This document shows positions 18,391 through 26,652 of a stretch of DNA of 59,476 nucleotides, one piece after another. The notes under the pieces were generated by a model, which saw only the letters and a list, made by a program, of their open reading frames with translations, ran no database searches and was not told the origin of the DNA. The DNA is taken from positions 1 to 59,476 of the forward strand of contig NZ_JARWOP010000131.1 in the NCBI RefSeq assembly GCF_029868745.1. Reading direction: 5' to 3'. Both the position numbers and the translations under genes were made by a program. Positions within the stretch are counted from its first letter, which is position 1; each line of letters starts with the position of its first letter. This DNA comes from Nocardia wallacei (GTDB taxonomy: Bacteria; Actinomycetota; Actinomycetes; Mycobacteriales; Mycobacteriaceae).

Positions 18391-19182
18391 TTACCGCGCG
18401 GCGCGCTCGCGCAGTATCCGTGCGGTCTCCGCGTCTGCGGGCAGGAACGCCTCCAGGTGCAATTCCGACAGGGAGACGTCGGTCGCGGTGGCGAACGAGG
18501 TGAGGGTGGTGATGAGCCGCAATTCGCCGTCGTCGCCGCGCAGCCGCAGCGGCACCGCGAAACCGAGGTAGCCGGGGCCGGGCGTGACCGGCGGCAGGTA
18601 GCTCTCCAGTTCGGTGAGCAAGGCCTCGAGTTCCGGGTCGGGACTGGTGCGCAGGCGGCGGTGCAGCGACTCGGTGACGTGCCGGCCCCATTCGGGCAGA
18701 TTGAGCACCCGCGGTGCGAGGCCGTCCGGGTGCAGGGCCAGGCGCCGCACATTGACCGGCGGCCGCAGTAGTTCGGGCGCGCAGTACTCGAAGAAGATGT
18801 CGAAGGCGGCGTTGGATTCGATCAGCGTGCTGTGCCGGTCCACGATCAGCGCGGGATACGGCATGTGCCCGTCGAGGATGCCGCGCAGCGCCTCCCGCAC
18901 CGGCTCCAGTCGCGGTGCGCGCCACTCGGTTTCATCGAAGGCAGGGGCGTAGCCGGCCGACATCAGCAGCGCATTGCGTTCGCGCAGTGACAGTTCCAGC
19001 GATTCGGCCAGCCGGACCACCATCTCGCGGCCCGGCCGGGACCGACCCTGTTCGAGGAAGCTCAGGTAGCGCTGGGTGGTGTCGGCGCGCAGCGCCAGGT
19101 CCAGCTGACTCCAGCGGCGCAGTCCGCGCCACCGGCGCAACTCCCGGGCGAACGGGCCGGGATCGGCCACGGTGGTTGTCAT
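18391..19182 (-). CDS. XRE-family regulator with MmyB-like ligand-binding domain
   Basis: The 263-residue protein has an N-terminal XRE helix-turn-helix (LRRWRGLRRWSQLDLALRADTTQRYLSFLEQGRS, residues about 13-50). A PAS-like MmyB domain follows (YPALIVDRHSTLIESNAAFDIFF), of the type that binds a fatty acid in related proteins. These regulators usually activate or repress an adjacent oxidoreductase, but the neighbours here are a methyltransferase and a BlaI pair. ATG 19182 is preferred, with GTGAGG 9 nt upstream; the in-frame ATG at 19191 is possible. Confidence 0.85.
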   Translation of the reverse strand: MTTTVADPGPFARELRRWRGLRRWSQLDLALRADTTQRYLSFLEQGRSRPGREMVVRLAESLELSLRERNALLMSAGYAPAFDETEWRAPRLEPVREALRGILDGHMPYPALIVDRHSTLIESNAAFDIFFEYCAPELLRPPVNVRRLALHPDGLAPRVLNLPEWGRHVTESLHRRLRTSPDPELEALLTELESYLPPVTPGPGYLGFAVPLRLRGDDGELRLITTLTSFATATDVSLSELHLEAFLPADAETARILRERAAR

Positions 19183-19473
19183 GGAGCCCATCCTCACCGT
19201 CGTGCGGGGGCGGCGCCATTCCCTGCGGGGAATGGCGCGGAGGCGCACAGTGGTCCGGGCATGCGACCGCCCCGGGGTCCGGCGTGCCGGCGCGGGAGCC
19301 CGGGGCGGTGCTGGTCGCGAACGCGGTGACCGAGTGCGCGGCGCACTTGTTGTCCCCTGGCGCCGACGGCGGCCCGGGACGATGAGGGAAGCCCGGAATA
19401 CCGTGTGCACGACCGGCCGGTCGCGTCGTGACCCCCGGCGGTCGCCTGAGGGAGCGATCCGCCGAAGCATGTT
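19183..19473. other. Intergenic region with a strong hairpin (19266-19309)
   Basis: This 291-bp stretch separates the divergent MmyB-type regulator and the BlaI pair, and I find no convincing gene in it. Its one structure is a perfect 11-bp inverted repeat, ACCGCCCCGGG at 19266-19276 and CCCGGGGCGGT at 19299-19309, with a 22-nt loop. It has no T tract, so it is not an obvious intrinsic terminator. It lies in the 5' region of both genes and could act in the leader of the minus-strand gene. Confidence 0.5.
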
Positions 19474-19499
19474 CTACTATCTACGTACGTAGACAGTAG
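19474..19499. promoter_or_regulatory. BlaI-type operator 1 (26-bp palindrome)
   Basis: The 26-bp sequence is palindromic at 24 of 26 positions, with the core CTACGTACGTAG and outer CTACT/AGTAG. This dyad form (TACT...AGTA) matches operators of BlaI/MecI winged-helix repressors. It includes TACTAT, a possible -10 hexamer. Confidence 0.7.
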
Positions 19500-19550
19500 A
19501 TGACGGTTTCCGAGTGGGTCAAGTGGCATCGCCGGTTTCGCGGGCCTATT

Positions 19551-19574
19551 TACTGTCTAAGTACGTAGATACTA
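19551..19574. promoter_or_regulatory. BlaI-type operator 2 (24-bp imperfect palindrome)
   Basis: This second copy (TACTGTCTA...TAGATACTA) is palindromic at 18 of 24 positions and closely resembles operator 1, 77 bp upstream. It lies 52 bp before the blaI start. Two sites of the same form in front of a blaI gene are the usual layout for autorepression. Confidence 0.68.
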
Positions 19575-19625
19575 TGTCCAGTAAGCCGTCCGGTCGCCGG
19601 AGCGGCGGCACGACGAGGAGGTACG

Positions 19626-19997
19626 GTGCGCACGCGCGGATTCGGGGAACTCGAGTCGGTGGTCATGGACCGTCTCTGGAATCGGGACGGCGATCCGACC
19701 ACCGTCCGGGAACTGTTCGACGAACTGACGCGGGAACGCGATATCGCGTACACGACCGTCATGTCGACCATGGACAACCTGCACCGGAAGGGCTGGCTGA
19801 AGCGCCGCCGCGAGGGCAAGGCGTTCCGCTACTGGCCCACCCTGACCCGCGAGCAACACAGCGCGCGGCTGATGCGGGAGGCGCTGGACGACGGCGGCCG
19901 CTCGGAACTGGTGCTGGCCCATTTCGTCGAGCAGATCGGACCCGAGGAGTCCGATCGGCTGCGTGCGGCACTGCGGAGATTGGCGAGGGGAACATGA
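19626..19997 (+). CDS. blaI: BlaI/MecI/CopY-family repressor
   Basis: The 123-residue winged-helix repressor starts FGELESVVMDRLWNRDGDPTTVRELFDEL. It continues with the recognition helix region IAYTTVMSTMDNLHRKGWLKRRREGKAFRYWPT, which is diagnostic for BlaI. It binds dyads of TACT/AGTA type, and two such sites lie upstream. The GTG start has GAGGAGGTA about 5 nt before it. A membrane M56 metallopeptidase follows 52 nt downstream, forming the sensor-repressor pair. No beta-lactamase gene is in the window, so the targets lie elsewhere or concern the envelope or respiration, as known for the mycobacterial pair. Confidence 0.92.
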   Translation: MRTRGFGELESVVMDRLWNRDGDPTTVRELFDELTRERDIAYTTVMSTMDNLHRKGWLKRRREGKAFRYWPTLTREQHSARLMREALDDGGRSELVLAHFVEQIGPEESDRLRAALRRLARGT

Positions 19998-20049
19998 ATT
20001 CGCTCGGAACCGTCCGATGGATGCTCGCGCCGACCGGTGAGGTGCGGGC

Positions 20050-21000
20050 GTGAGCGTCGCGATCGGGCTGTTTCTCTACGCCGTCGTGGTGGCGACGGCC
20101 GCGCCCCGGCTGCTGCCGCGACTGACGCGGCACGGGGTGCTGCCGCGGCTGGGCGTGCTGGCCTGGCTGACGTTGATCGTGAGCGTGCTGGGCTCCTGGA
20201 GCGTCGCGCTGGTCGTGGCGCTGGCCGATCTCACGCACTCCTGGTTCCGGCCGGACGGGCCGGTGCTGTCCGGACTGCACGAAGCCGAGGAGATCGCGGT
20301 CGGCCACGCCGGTTTCGCGGCCCAGCTCGGCCTGATGGCGGTGACCGGCGCGCTGACGGTGGCGGCGCTGGTGCTCGGCGTCCGATTGACCCGGCTGCAT
20401 CGGCGGATGCGGCTGCGCGCGCGAGAACACGCCGAGGCGCTGCGGCTGACCGGTCGCCGGGTGCACCGGCACGAGGTCGCCGATGTGGTGGTGCTGGAGT
20501 CCGAGGAGCGCGCGGCCTACTGCGTGGAAGGCGTCCCGAATGTCGTCGTGGTGACCAGCGGCGCGCTGGCAGCGCTGGCCGACGACGAGCTGGCCGCGGT
20601 GCTCGCGCACGAACACGCGCACCTGCGGCACCGGCATCCGCTGCTGCTGACGATCATGCGCGGCCTGGCGACGACGTTCCCGCGGTTGCGGTTGTGCACC
20701 GTCGGCGCGCGCGAGGTGGCCCGGCTGCTGGAGATGTGCGCCGACGACTCCGCCGTGCGCCGGCACGGCCGCGCCCCGCTGCTGTCGGGGCTGCTCGCGC
20801 TCTCCGGCACGGCGCCCACGGGTGCGCTCGCCGCGAGCGGCGCCGACGTGCTGGCCCGCGCCGAACGCCTGGCCGCGCCGCGCGCCGGATGGCACGTCCA
20901 GGCCCGCGCCGGGCTGCTCACCGGGATCGCGCTGGGTGTCAGCGGTCCCTTGCTGATCGCCGCCACCGCGGCGTCGGGGATCCTGCTCTGCCTGCTGTGA
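20050..21000 (+). CDS. M56-family membrane zinc metallopeptidase (BlaR1-like, no sensor domain)
   Basis: The 316-residue protein has about four membrane helices. A cytosolic gluzincin domain between helices has the motif LAHEHAHLRHRHP (HExxH) and the downstream glutamate in LLEMCADDSAVRRHG. In BlaR1 systems this protease is activated by a ligand and inactivates BlaI. Here there is no extracellular penicillin-binding domain, as in the mycobacterial M56 proteins, so the signal is unknown. GAGGTG lies a few bases before GTG 20050. Confidence 0.9.
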   Translation: MSVAIGLFLYAVVVATAAPRLLPRLTRHGVLPRLGVLAWLTLIVSVLGSWSVALVVALADLTHSWFRPDGPVLSGLHEAEEIAVGHAGFAAQLGLMAVTGALTVAALVLGVRLTRLHRRMRLRAREHAEALRLTGRRVHRHEVADVVVLESEERAAYCVEGVPNVVVVTSGALAALADDELAAVLAHEHAHLRHRHPLLLTIMRGLATTFPRLRLCTVGAREVARLLEMCADDSAVRRHGRAPLLSGLLALSGTAPTGALAASGADVLARAERLAAPRAGWHVQARAGLLTGIALGVSGPLLIAATAASGILLCLL

Positions 21001-21037
21001 GGATGTCGCCGGAGTGCGACCGGTTATGGTGGCGACT

Positions 21038-21652
21038 GTGCGAGTCTTCTTGGCGGGTGCCAGTGGTGTGCTGGGTGTGCGGCTGACGCCGCTGTTGGTC
21101 GCGGTGGGCTGCGAGGTCGCGGGGATGACGAGATCCCCGGCCAAGGCGTCGAAGCTGGCCGAACTCGGGGTCGAGCCGGTCGTGTGTGACGTGTACGACG
21201 CGGCGGGGCTGGAGCAGGCGGTGCGCGCCTTCGCCCCCGACATGGTGATCCATCAGCTCACGGACCTTCCCGACGACCGCGCCGACCTCCCCACCGGACG
21301 GTCGGCGAACGCGCGCATCCGGCGGGAGGGCACCGCCAACCTGCTGGCGGCGGCGCGGGCCGCGGGCACGAAACGCGTACTGGCGCAGAGCGTCGCGTGG
21401 GAGATGACCGGAGAGGGCAAGGCCGGCCAGGAATATCTGGAGGAGGCCGTGCTCGGCGCGGGCGGCGTGGTCCTGCGCTACGGCCAGTTCTACGGCCCCG
21501 ACACCTATTACCCGGACCCGAGCGACTACCCGGACCCGCCGCGCATCCACATCGACGAGGCGGCGGCCCGCACCGTGACGGCGCTGGACCTGGCCTCGGG
21601 AATCTACGCCCTCACCGACACCGGCAAGACGGACTTCGAACCGGTGCAATAA
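21038..21652 (+). CDS. NAD-dependent epimerase/dehydratase-like protein (extended SDR)
   Basis: The 204-residue protein begins MRVFLAGASGVLGVRLTPLLV, a Rossmann motif GxxGxxG for NAD(P). It continues with VVCDVYDAAGLEQAV and VIHQLTD, typical of atypical SDRs of the NmrA/epimerase group. It is shorter than full epimerases (about 300 residues) and lacks a clear Tyr-x3-Lys, so catalysis is uncertain. GTG 21038 is chosen over ATG 21026 because TATGGT ends exactly 7 nt upstream, a leaderless arrangement. It stands alone between the M56 gene and a minus-strand hypothetical gene. Confidence 0.8.
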   Translation: MRVFLAGASGVLGVRLTPLLVAVGCEVAGMTRSPAKASKLAELGVEPVVCDVYDAAGLEQAVRAFAPDMVIHQLTDLPDDRADLPTGRSANARIRREGTANLLAAARAAGTKRVLAQSVAWEMTGEGKAGQEYLEEAVLGAGGVVLRYGQFYGPDTYYPDPSDYPDPPRIHIDEAAARTVTALDLASGIYALTDTGKTDFEPVQ

Positions 21653-21710
21653 CTTTCGGCCCGCCCGGATGTTCGGCTGTTCCCCTCCGGACAGCCGAAC
21701 GGCGAGCCGA

Positions 21711-22184
21711 TCACCACGCGGTCCCCGTCGGATCGGTGTCGGCACCGTCGTCGAACGCGATATCGGATCCCGTGCAGGGCCACAGCTTCTCCGGTGCGGC
21801 CGTCACCACCCGGCACACGCGGCACACCTCGTCGAGACAGTCCGAACCCCCGGCGTCGCGCAGGTGCAGCCGTTTCGGCACGACAATCGCGTCGGGCGCG
21901 ATCATGTGCGCGAAGTTCAGCAGATGCTCGATCGGCTCGGCGATGACATCGGGCTGCGGCTGCACCCGCAGGATGTACAGCAGGTGCCAGTCGTGCCGGG
22001 CCGCCGTGGCTCGGATCGCTTGTTCCGCGTCGTCTTCGGCCGCGCCCCAGCGCATGCTGGTGCGAGGCGGGCAGAGATCGGTGCGCAGGTAACCGATGAC
22101 GAAAGGTTGTTCGCGCCGCGTGGGCAGCGCGAGAGTGGCGGTCTGCGCGGCGCGGTGGCCGGGCAGCGTATCGGACACGGTCAT
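21711..22184 (-). CDS. Hypothetical protein with a resolvase-like N-terminal fold
   Basis: The 157-residue protein is not a family I can name. The segment FVIGYLRTDLC, then EQAIRATAARHDWHLLYILRVQ and IAPDAIVVPKRLHL, follows the layout of the serine-recombinase catalytic domain (GYlRvS, helix with RxxAxxxgw, DxlvVxkldRl). It has no catalytic serine after YLR and no DNA-binding domain, so it is not an active recombinase. The C-terminus holds several cysteines (DCLDEVCRVCRVV), which might bind metal. ATG 22184 has GGAG 7 nt upstream. It is isolated, with 371 bp of non-coding sequence on its 5' side. Confidence 0.62.
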   Translation of the reverse strand: MTVSDTLPGHRAAQTATLALPTRREQPFVIGYLRTDLCPPRTSMRWGAAEDDAEQAIRATAARHDWHLLYILRVQPQPDVIAEPIEHLLNFAHMIAPDAIVVPKRLHLRDAGGSDCLDEVCRVCRVVTAAPEKLWPCTGSDIAFDDGADTDPTGTAW

Positions 22185-22555
22185 GGTTGCACTCCACGTC
22201 TTCGGCAAACCCCTCGAATCGCCGAGGGTGCGGTAGGAAAGGCCGGTGTGGCTCGTCGGGCGAGACGGCTGTACCGAGGCCGGACGGTCCCACTTCCGGA
22301 ACCGCGAAATCGCTACCGTCCGTGCGTTACCAGTCAACTGCCGCGACCATCGGGACGTCAATGCACATCTTGTGAAAATGCCTGGGGGAACCCCGGTTCG
22401 GCAATCGGGTGCACGATTTGCACAAGGTGTGAATTGACACCTCGGAAACGTCGGCGGTTGACTGATCCGGCAAGGAAGGCAAGTGGTTTCCGGCGGGGCG
22501 GAGGGCGATTGCCGGGTGTTTTCCACGCTCGGCGTGAAATTCTGGGAGTAGTGCA
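22185..22555. other. Intergenic region, no recognisable gene
   Basis: This 371-bp gap separates the divergent resolvase-like gene and the P450 gene. TTGACA-like hexamers near 22434 and 22458 are present but have no convincing -10 partner. I find no coding sequence, RNA structure or repeat that I would defend. Its size is compatible with promoters for both genes. Confidence 0.5.
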
Positions 22556-23920
22556 GTGTCCGAACGTTTTCCGGCGGCCGAACCGGCCGTTTCCGCTGTT
22601 CCGGCCGCTCCCGGCGCGGTCCCCGTACTCGGTCATCTGCCCCGGATGCGGCACTTCCTGGACTTCCTGACCACCCTGCCCGCGTCCGGCGATCTCGTGT
22701 CGCTGCGGATGGGTCCGGCCGAGGTCCTGGTGGCGTGCACGGCGCATCTGGCGCACGAGATCCTGCGCCGCGGCGAGGATTTCGACAAGGGCGGGCAATT
22801 CTTCGAGCGCGCCAAGGAGGTGGTGGGCAACAGCCTGACCACCTGCCGGCACGACGAACACCGGCGGCAGCGACGCCTGGTGCAACCGGCTTTCCACAAG
22901 CAGCGCCTGGTCGGCTACGCGGCGCACATGAGCGACGAGATCGCCGGGATGTGTGCGGGGTGGCAGCCGGAGACCACCGTCGACGTCACCGCCGAGACCA
23001 TGACCGTGGTGGCGAAGATCCTGGCCCGCACGATGTTTCAGCGCGCCGCGCTCGCACCCGCCGAACTGCGGCAGGTGCTCGAGGATATCGACATCCTGGT
23101 CGCGGTCGCGGCCAAACGCATGGTGCTGCCCGCCGCGCTGGGCCGCCTGCCGACGCCGGACAACCGCCGCTACCACGCGGCGAGCGTGCGGCTGCGCACC
23201 CTGATCGCCACCGCCGCGACCGAGGGACGGGCCGCGGGCGATGACACCGCCGATCTGCTGTCGGTGCTCCTGGCGGCCCGCGACGGGCAGACCGGCCTGT
23301 CCGACACCGAGATCGTCGACCAGCTGCTGCTGTTCCAGATCGCCGGAATCGACACCACCGCAACCGCTCTCGCCTGGGCGCTCTGGCTGATCGGCACCCG
23401 CCCCGACGTCGAGCGGCAACTACACGCCGAGGTCGACGCCGTGCTGTCCGGCGACGTGGCCACGCACGAGCACCTGCCGCGCCTGGTCTACACCCGGCAG
23501 GTGGCCGTGGAGACGCTGCGCAAATATCCGCCGGTATGGATCCTCACCCGGACCGCGATGACCGATACGGTGCTCGGCGGGTATCGGATCCCCGCCGGGG
23601 CCACGCTCGTGGTCAGCCCGTATCTGGTGCACCACCGGCCCGACCTGTACCCGGGTCCGGCCCGGTTCGATCCCGGCCGGTGGGAGTGGGACCGCGACCT
23701 GCCCGCGGGGGCGTACCTGCCGTTCGGCCAGGGTGCCCGGCGCTGTATCGGCGAGCACTTCGCCATGACCGAGCTGACTCTCGCGCTGGCGTCGATCGCC
23801 GCGCGCTGGCGTTTGCGGCCCACCCCAGCTCTGGTGGAGCGTCCGCCGCGGCCTCGGCTCGCCGCCAGTCTGCGCCCGCCGCCGCTGCCGATGCTCCTCA
23901 CCCGCAGAACGCCCGAGTGA
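22556..23920 (+). CDS. Cytochrome P450
   Basis: The 454-residue soluble P450 has the oxygen-binding I-helix motif AGIDTT near residue 262, ExxR in VAVETLRKYPP near residue 318, and the haem-cysteine loop FGQGARRCIGEHFA near residues 391-404. The N-terminal proline-rich start and the LTTCRHDEHRRQRRLVQPAFH segment resemble bacterial CYPs that act on terpenoids and fatty acids. No terpene cyclase, ferredoxin or reductase is nearby, so the substrate is open. GTG 22556 has GGGAG 7 nt upstream. It is convergent with an MmyB-type regulator, whose stop is 7 nt away. Confidence 0.93.
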   Translation: MSERFPAAEPAVSAVPAAPGAVPVLGHLPRMRHFLDFLTTLPASGDLVSLRMGPAEVLVACTAHLAHEILRRGEDFDKGGQFFERAKEVVGNSLTTCRHDEHRRQRRLVQPAFHKQRLVGYAAHMSDEIAGMCAGWQPETTVDVTAETMTVVAKILARTMFQRAALAPAELRQVLEDIDILVAVAAKRMVLPAALGRLPTPDNRRYHAASVRLRTLIATAATEGRAAGDDTADLLSVLLAARDGQTGLSDTEIVDQLLLFQIAGIDTTATALAWALWLIGTRPDVERQLHAEVDAVLSGDVATHEHLPRLVYTRQVAVETLRKYPPVWILTRTAMTDTVLGGYRIPAGATLVVSPYLVHHRPDLYPGPARFDPGRWEWDRDLPAGAYLPFGQGARRCIGEHFAMTELTLALASIAARWRLRPTPALVERPPRPRLAASLRPPPLPMLLTRRTPE

Positions 23921-23927
23921 GCGGCGG

Positions 23928-24755
23928 TCATCGGGGCATGTAGATCTCGGGCGGGTAGCGCTTCAGGTACTCGGCGAGCCGGACCGGCCGCAGCGCCCAG
24001 TGCAGGAACGGGCTCCCGTCGTGCGACATCCGGAACACCATCTCGAAATCGGTGCCGTCGGAGATGTCCCGCACCCACACCGTGTCCCGATCGTCCAGGT
24101 CGGCGGGATACGGTGTGTCCCACATGTTCTCGAAGTCCGGGTTCTGCCGCAGCAGGGCCTTGACCTCCTCGATCCGAATCTCGGGGGCGAAGCCGGTCAG
24201 CTGCGTGCGGCACGCGCGCACGAGATGGTGGGTGTCCTCCTCCCAGCGCACGAACACGTCCCGCGCCGCCGGGGTGAGCACCTCGTACTCGACCACGCCC
24301 GCACCGGGCCCGAGACCGGGGAAGAACCGGTCGAAGGCCTCGTTGGTCGCGACGACCCGGTGCAGCGCGCCCTCGATCAGATCCCGTCCCGCCGGGGTGA
24401 TCATGTAGCAGGCCGGGAACGGATCGGTGTCCAGCACGGTCAGTTCCCGTGGCGTCGGTGCGCGCGGCGCCTCGGACCGGGACGCCGGGGCCTGCGCGGG
24501 GTCGACCAGCGACAGCAGTTGCCGGGTGTCGGCCGCCGGGATCCGCAGCACCGGCGCGAGCGCGGCGATCGTGTTCCTGGTCGCGGGCCGGTGCCCCGAC
24601 TCGACCTTGCGCAGCAAGGATTCGGACAGATGCGCCGCGGCGGCCAGTTCCGTCACATCCAGGGCGGCGTCCTGACGCCAGCGCTGGAGGATGCGTCCGA
24701 CCGGCAGGGGCTCGTGCGCGCTCCCTCGCCGGGGACCGCCCGCCTGTCTCCCCAT
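23928..24755 (-). CDS. XRE-family regulator with MmyB-like ligand-binding domain (second copy)
   Basis: The 275-residue protein has an XRE helix-turn-helix (ALDVTELAAAAHLSESLLRKVESGHRPAT, residues about 32-60). A C-terminal MmyB-like domain follows (DPFPACYMITPAGRDLIEGALHRVVATNEAFDRFF). It differs clearly from the regulator at 18391 and is not a recent duplicate. ATG 24755 has AGGAGG about 8 nt upstream, so it is preferred to ATG 24779. Whether it controls the convergent P450 gene cannot be told from the sequence. Confidence 0.83.
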   Translation of the reverse strand: MGRQAGGPRRGSAHEPLPVGRILQRWRQDAALDVTELAAAAHLSESLLRKVESGHRPATRNTIAALAPVLRIPAADTRQLLSLVDPAQAPASRSEAPRAPTPRELTVLDTDPFPACYMITPAGRDLIEGALHRVVATNEAFDRFFPGLGPGAGVVEYEVLTPAARDVFVRWEEDTHHLVRACRTQLTGFAPEIRIEEVKALLRQNPDFENMWDTPYPADLDDRDTVWVRDISDGTDFEMVFRMSHDGSPFLHWALRPVRLAEYLKRYPPEIYMPR

Positions 24756-24965
24756 CGTCCGCCCCTCCTGTCCCGACATCGGCCGGGCCTGTCGAGGTAC
24801 TGATCCTACGCACGTGCTCGCGGTGGTCAAGCCCGCGGCGCGGGGCGACTGAGGCCGAACACGTTGCCACGCTGCGTCTTTGGCGGTGCGCCGGGCCGGA
24901 ATCCGGGCACCCCGCGCACACCGTGTCGGGATGCCCGTTCCGGGTGCCGGTGTTACCGTCGGCGC

Positions 24966-25358
24966 ATGGCGAATCGTCGCGATATCCAGCACCGAGTAGT
25001 GACGACCTTCCAGCGCAACATCGGCAATCCCCTCCTGCGGCGACTGGGTGCGCAGACCCTGCTGGAGACGACCGGCCGAGTGAGTGGCGAGCCGCGCACG
25101 ACCCCGATCGGCGGGCGACGTGTCGGCAACTCGTTCTGGTTCGTCTCCGAATTCGGCGAGCGCTCCCAGTACGTCCGCAATATCCGGGCCGACAACCGGG
25201 TGCGGCTGCGGCTGCACGGCCACTGGCACACCGGCACTGCCCATCCGGTACCCGACGACGACGCCCGCGCGCGGCTGCGCGAATTGCCGCGCGGCAACAG
25301 CGCGGTCGTCGGGATCATGGGCACCGACCTGCTCACCGTGCGCGTCGATCTGGACTGA
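24966..25358 (+). CDS. Deazaflavin (F420)-dependent nitroreductase-family protein
   Basis: The 130-residue protein belongs to the Ddn-like split beta-barrel family, which uses cofactor F420 or related flavins. The evidence is LLETTGRVSGEPRTTPIG, then FWFVSEFGERSQYVRNIRADNRVRLRL, which holds the family's cofactor-contacting segments. Members reduce quinones, nitroimidazoles or other electrophiles, mostly with unknown natural substrates. The ATG has TACCGT 6 nt upstream, indicating a leaderless message. It is a single-gene unit. Confidence 0.85.
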   Translation: MANRRDIQHRVVTTFQRNIGNPLLRRLGAQTLLETTGRVSGEPRTTPIGGRRVGNSFWFVSEFGERSQYVRNIRADNRVRLRLHGHWHTGTAHPVPDDDARARLRELPRGNSAVVGIMGTDLLTVRVDLD

Positions 25359-25396
25359 GCGCGAAACGGCGGATCGCCGTCGCCTAGGGTGCAGGG

Positions 25397-26044
25397 GTGC
25401 CCCGCGACCTAGCCGATCTGCCGTACGCCCGCTTCCTGGAAGGCTTCGACGCCGAACCCGAATCCGACACCGAGTACGAGAGCGTGCACGTCGACTCGGC
25501 CACCTTCGAGGCGATCGACGCCCGTGGCGCCAGATTCACCGAGTCGGCGTTCACCCAGGCCGTGTTCAGCGGCGGCATGCTGCGGTATGCCCGCTTCGAT
25601 GACGTCTGGTTCCGCAACGTCCGGTTGATCGGCACCAACCTCGGCCAAACCAGTTGGCTGAACAGTGAATTCGTGGATTCCGCGCTGTCGGGCGTGGAGG
25701 CCGTCGGCGCCGGGCTGCGGCGGATCCGGTTCGAGGGCTGCAAATTCGATTCGGTGAACCTGCGTAATGCCGCGCTGCAGGATGTCACCTTCGCCGATTG
25801 CGTCCTGCGCGACACCGATTTCGGCGAGGCCAAGCTCACTCGCGTCAGTTTCCCCGGGTCGCGGCTGGATCAGGTCGCGCTGCACGGGGCGACGCTGCGC
25901 GAGGTCGATCTGCGCGGCGCGGTCACCCTGGACATCACGGCCGGAATCGAGGCGCTACGAGGCGCCACCATCAGCCCCGTGCAGCTGTTCGACCTGGCCC
26001 CGGCCTTCGCGCGGGCGGCTGGAATCATCGTGCGCGACAACTGA
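25397..26044 (+). CDS. Pentapeptide-repeat protein
   Basis: The 215-residue protein contains a run of A(N/D)LxX-type pentapeptides across residues about 30-185, for example TFEAIDARGARF, LIGTNLGQTSW, CKFDSVNLRNAAL and DTDFGEAKLTRVSF. They should fold as a right-handed quadrilateral beta-helix. Some relatives (MfpA, Qnr) mimic DNA and protect DNA gyrase, but many have no known role, and I see no MfpA-specific feature. GTG 25397 has TAGGGT 6 nt upstream (leaderless). The last 90 bp overlap the 3' end of the convergent YczE gene, which is unusual. Confidence 0.85.
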   Translation: MPRDLADLPYARFLEGFDAEPESDTEYESVHVDSATFEAIDARGARFTESAFTQAVFSGGMLRYARFDDVWFRNVRLIGTNLGQTSWLNSEFVDSALSGVEAVGAGLRRIRFEGCKFDSVNLRNAALQDVTFADCVLRDTDFGEAKLTRVSFPGSRLDQVALHGATLREVDLRGAVTLDITAGIEALRGATISPVQLFDLAPAFARAAGIIVRDN

Positions 26045-26641
26045 TTCCGGGGTGCGGAAGCCGGGCAGCCAGCGGTCGGCGAGTGGGATCAGCAGGTGGA
26101 TCAGCGGCCCGATGCCGAAGGCGTACACCAGGGTGCCGATTCCGACGCTGCCGCCGAGCAGCCAGCCCGTCACCAGCACCGTCGCCTCGATGCCGGTGCG
26201 GATGGCCCACACCGGTTTCCCGGTGCGCCGGACCAGACCGGTCATCAGGCCGTCGCGGGGTCCGGGGCCCATGCCCGCCCCGATGTAGAGCATGGTCGCG
26301 ACCGCGTTGAGCAGCACGGCCGCCGCCATCGCGCCCACCCGCACGGCCGGCGCGTGGAGCTGCGGAAGCAACCACAACCCGGCGTCGACCGAGATCGCGA
26401 TCACCACGACATTGCTGATCGTGCCCAGACCCGGCTTCTGCCGCAACGGGATCCAGGCCAGCAGCACCGCCACGCCGGTCACGGCGGTGACGGTCCCGAA
26501 GCTCAGCGGCACCTGCCCGGCCACACCCTGATGGAACACATCCCACGGATCGAGCCCGAGCGCCGCCCGGATCATCACGGCCATCGAGAACCCGTACAAC
26601 CACAGCCCGGCATACAGCGCACACAGTCGGCGGAACAACAT
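25955..26641 (-). CDS. YczE/YitT-family integral membrane protein
   Basis: The 228-residue protein has about five membrane helices and the family motifs GLDPWDVFHQG, LGTISNVVVI and GMGPGPRDGLMTGL. YczE-type proteins are thought to transport or support export of small molecules and often lie beside a MocR/PdxR-type regulator. No such regulator is adjacent here, but ACTGGWCC boxes are found upstream. ATG 26641 has CATGCT 6 nt before it. Longer starts (GTG 26659 and GTG 26695) exist. The C-terminal 30 codons overlap the pentapeptide gene on the other strand. Confidence 0.82.
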   Translation of the reverse strand: MLFRRLCALYAGLWLYGFSMAVMIRAALGLDPWDVFHQGVAGQVPLSFGTVTAVTGVAVLLAWIPLRQKPGLGTISNVVVIAISVDAGLWLLPQLHAPAVRVGAMAAAVLLNAVATMLYIGAGMGPGPRDGLMTGLVRRTGKPVWAIRTGIEATVLVTGWLLGGSVGIGTLVYAFGIGPLIHLLIPLADRWLPGFRTPESVVAHDDSSRPREGRGQVEQLHGADGGAS

Positions 26642-26652
26642 CGCACCAGCAT

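Noticed and set aside
19311..19385. Small frame ending VTECAAHLLSPGADGGPGR as an anti-sigma or ATPase gene fragment
   Set aside because: It is too short, has no upstream continuation with family motifs, and overlaps antisense low-complexity frames.
21711..22184. Active serine recombinase with a mobile element
   Set aside because: There is no catalytic serine after the YLR segment, no C-terminal DNA-binding domain, and no att-like repeats nearby.
25397..26044. Qnr/MfpA-type quinolone resistance protein
   Set aside because: Pentapeptide repeats are clear, but no feature specific to gyrase-binding members is visible, so a resistance role is not claimed.
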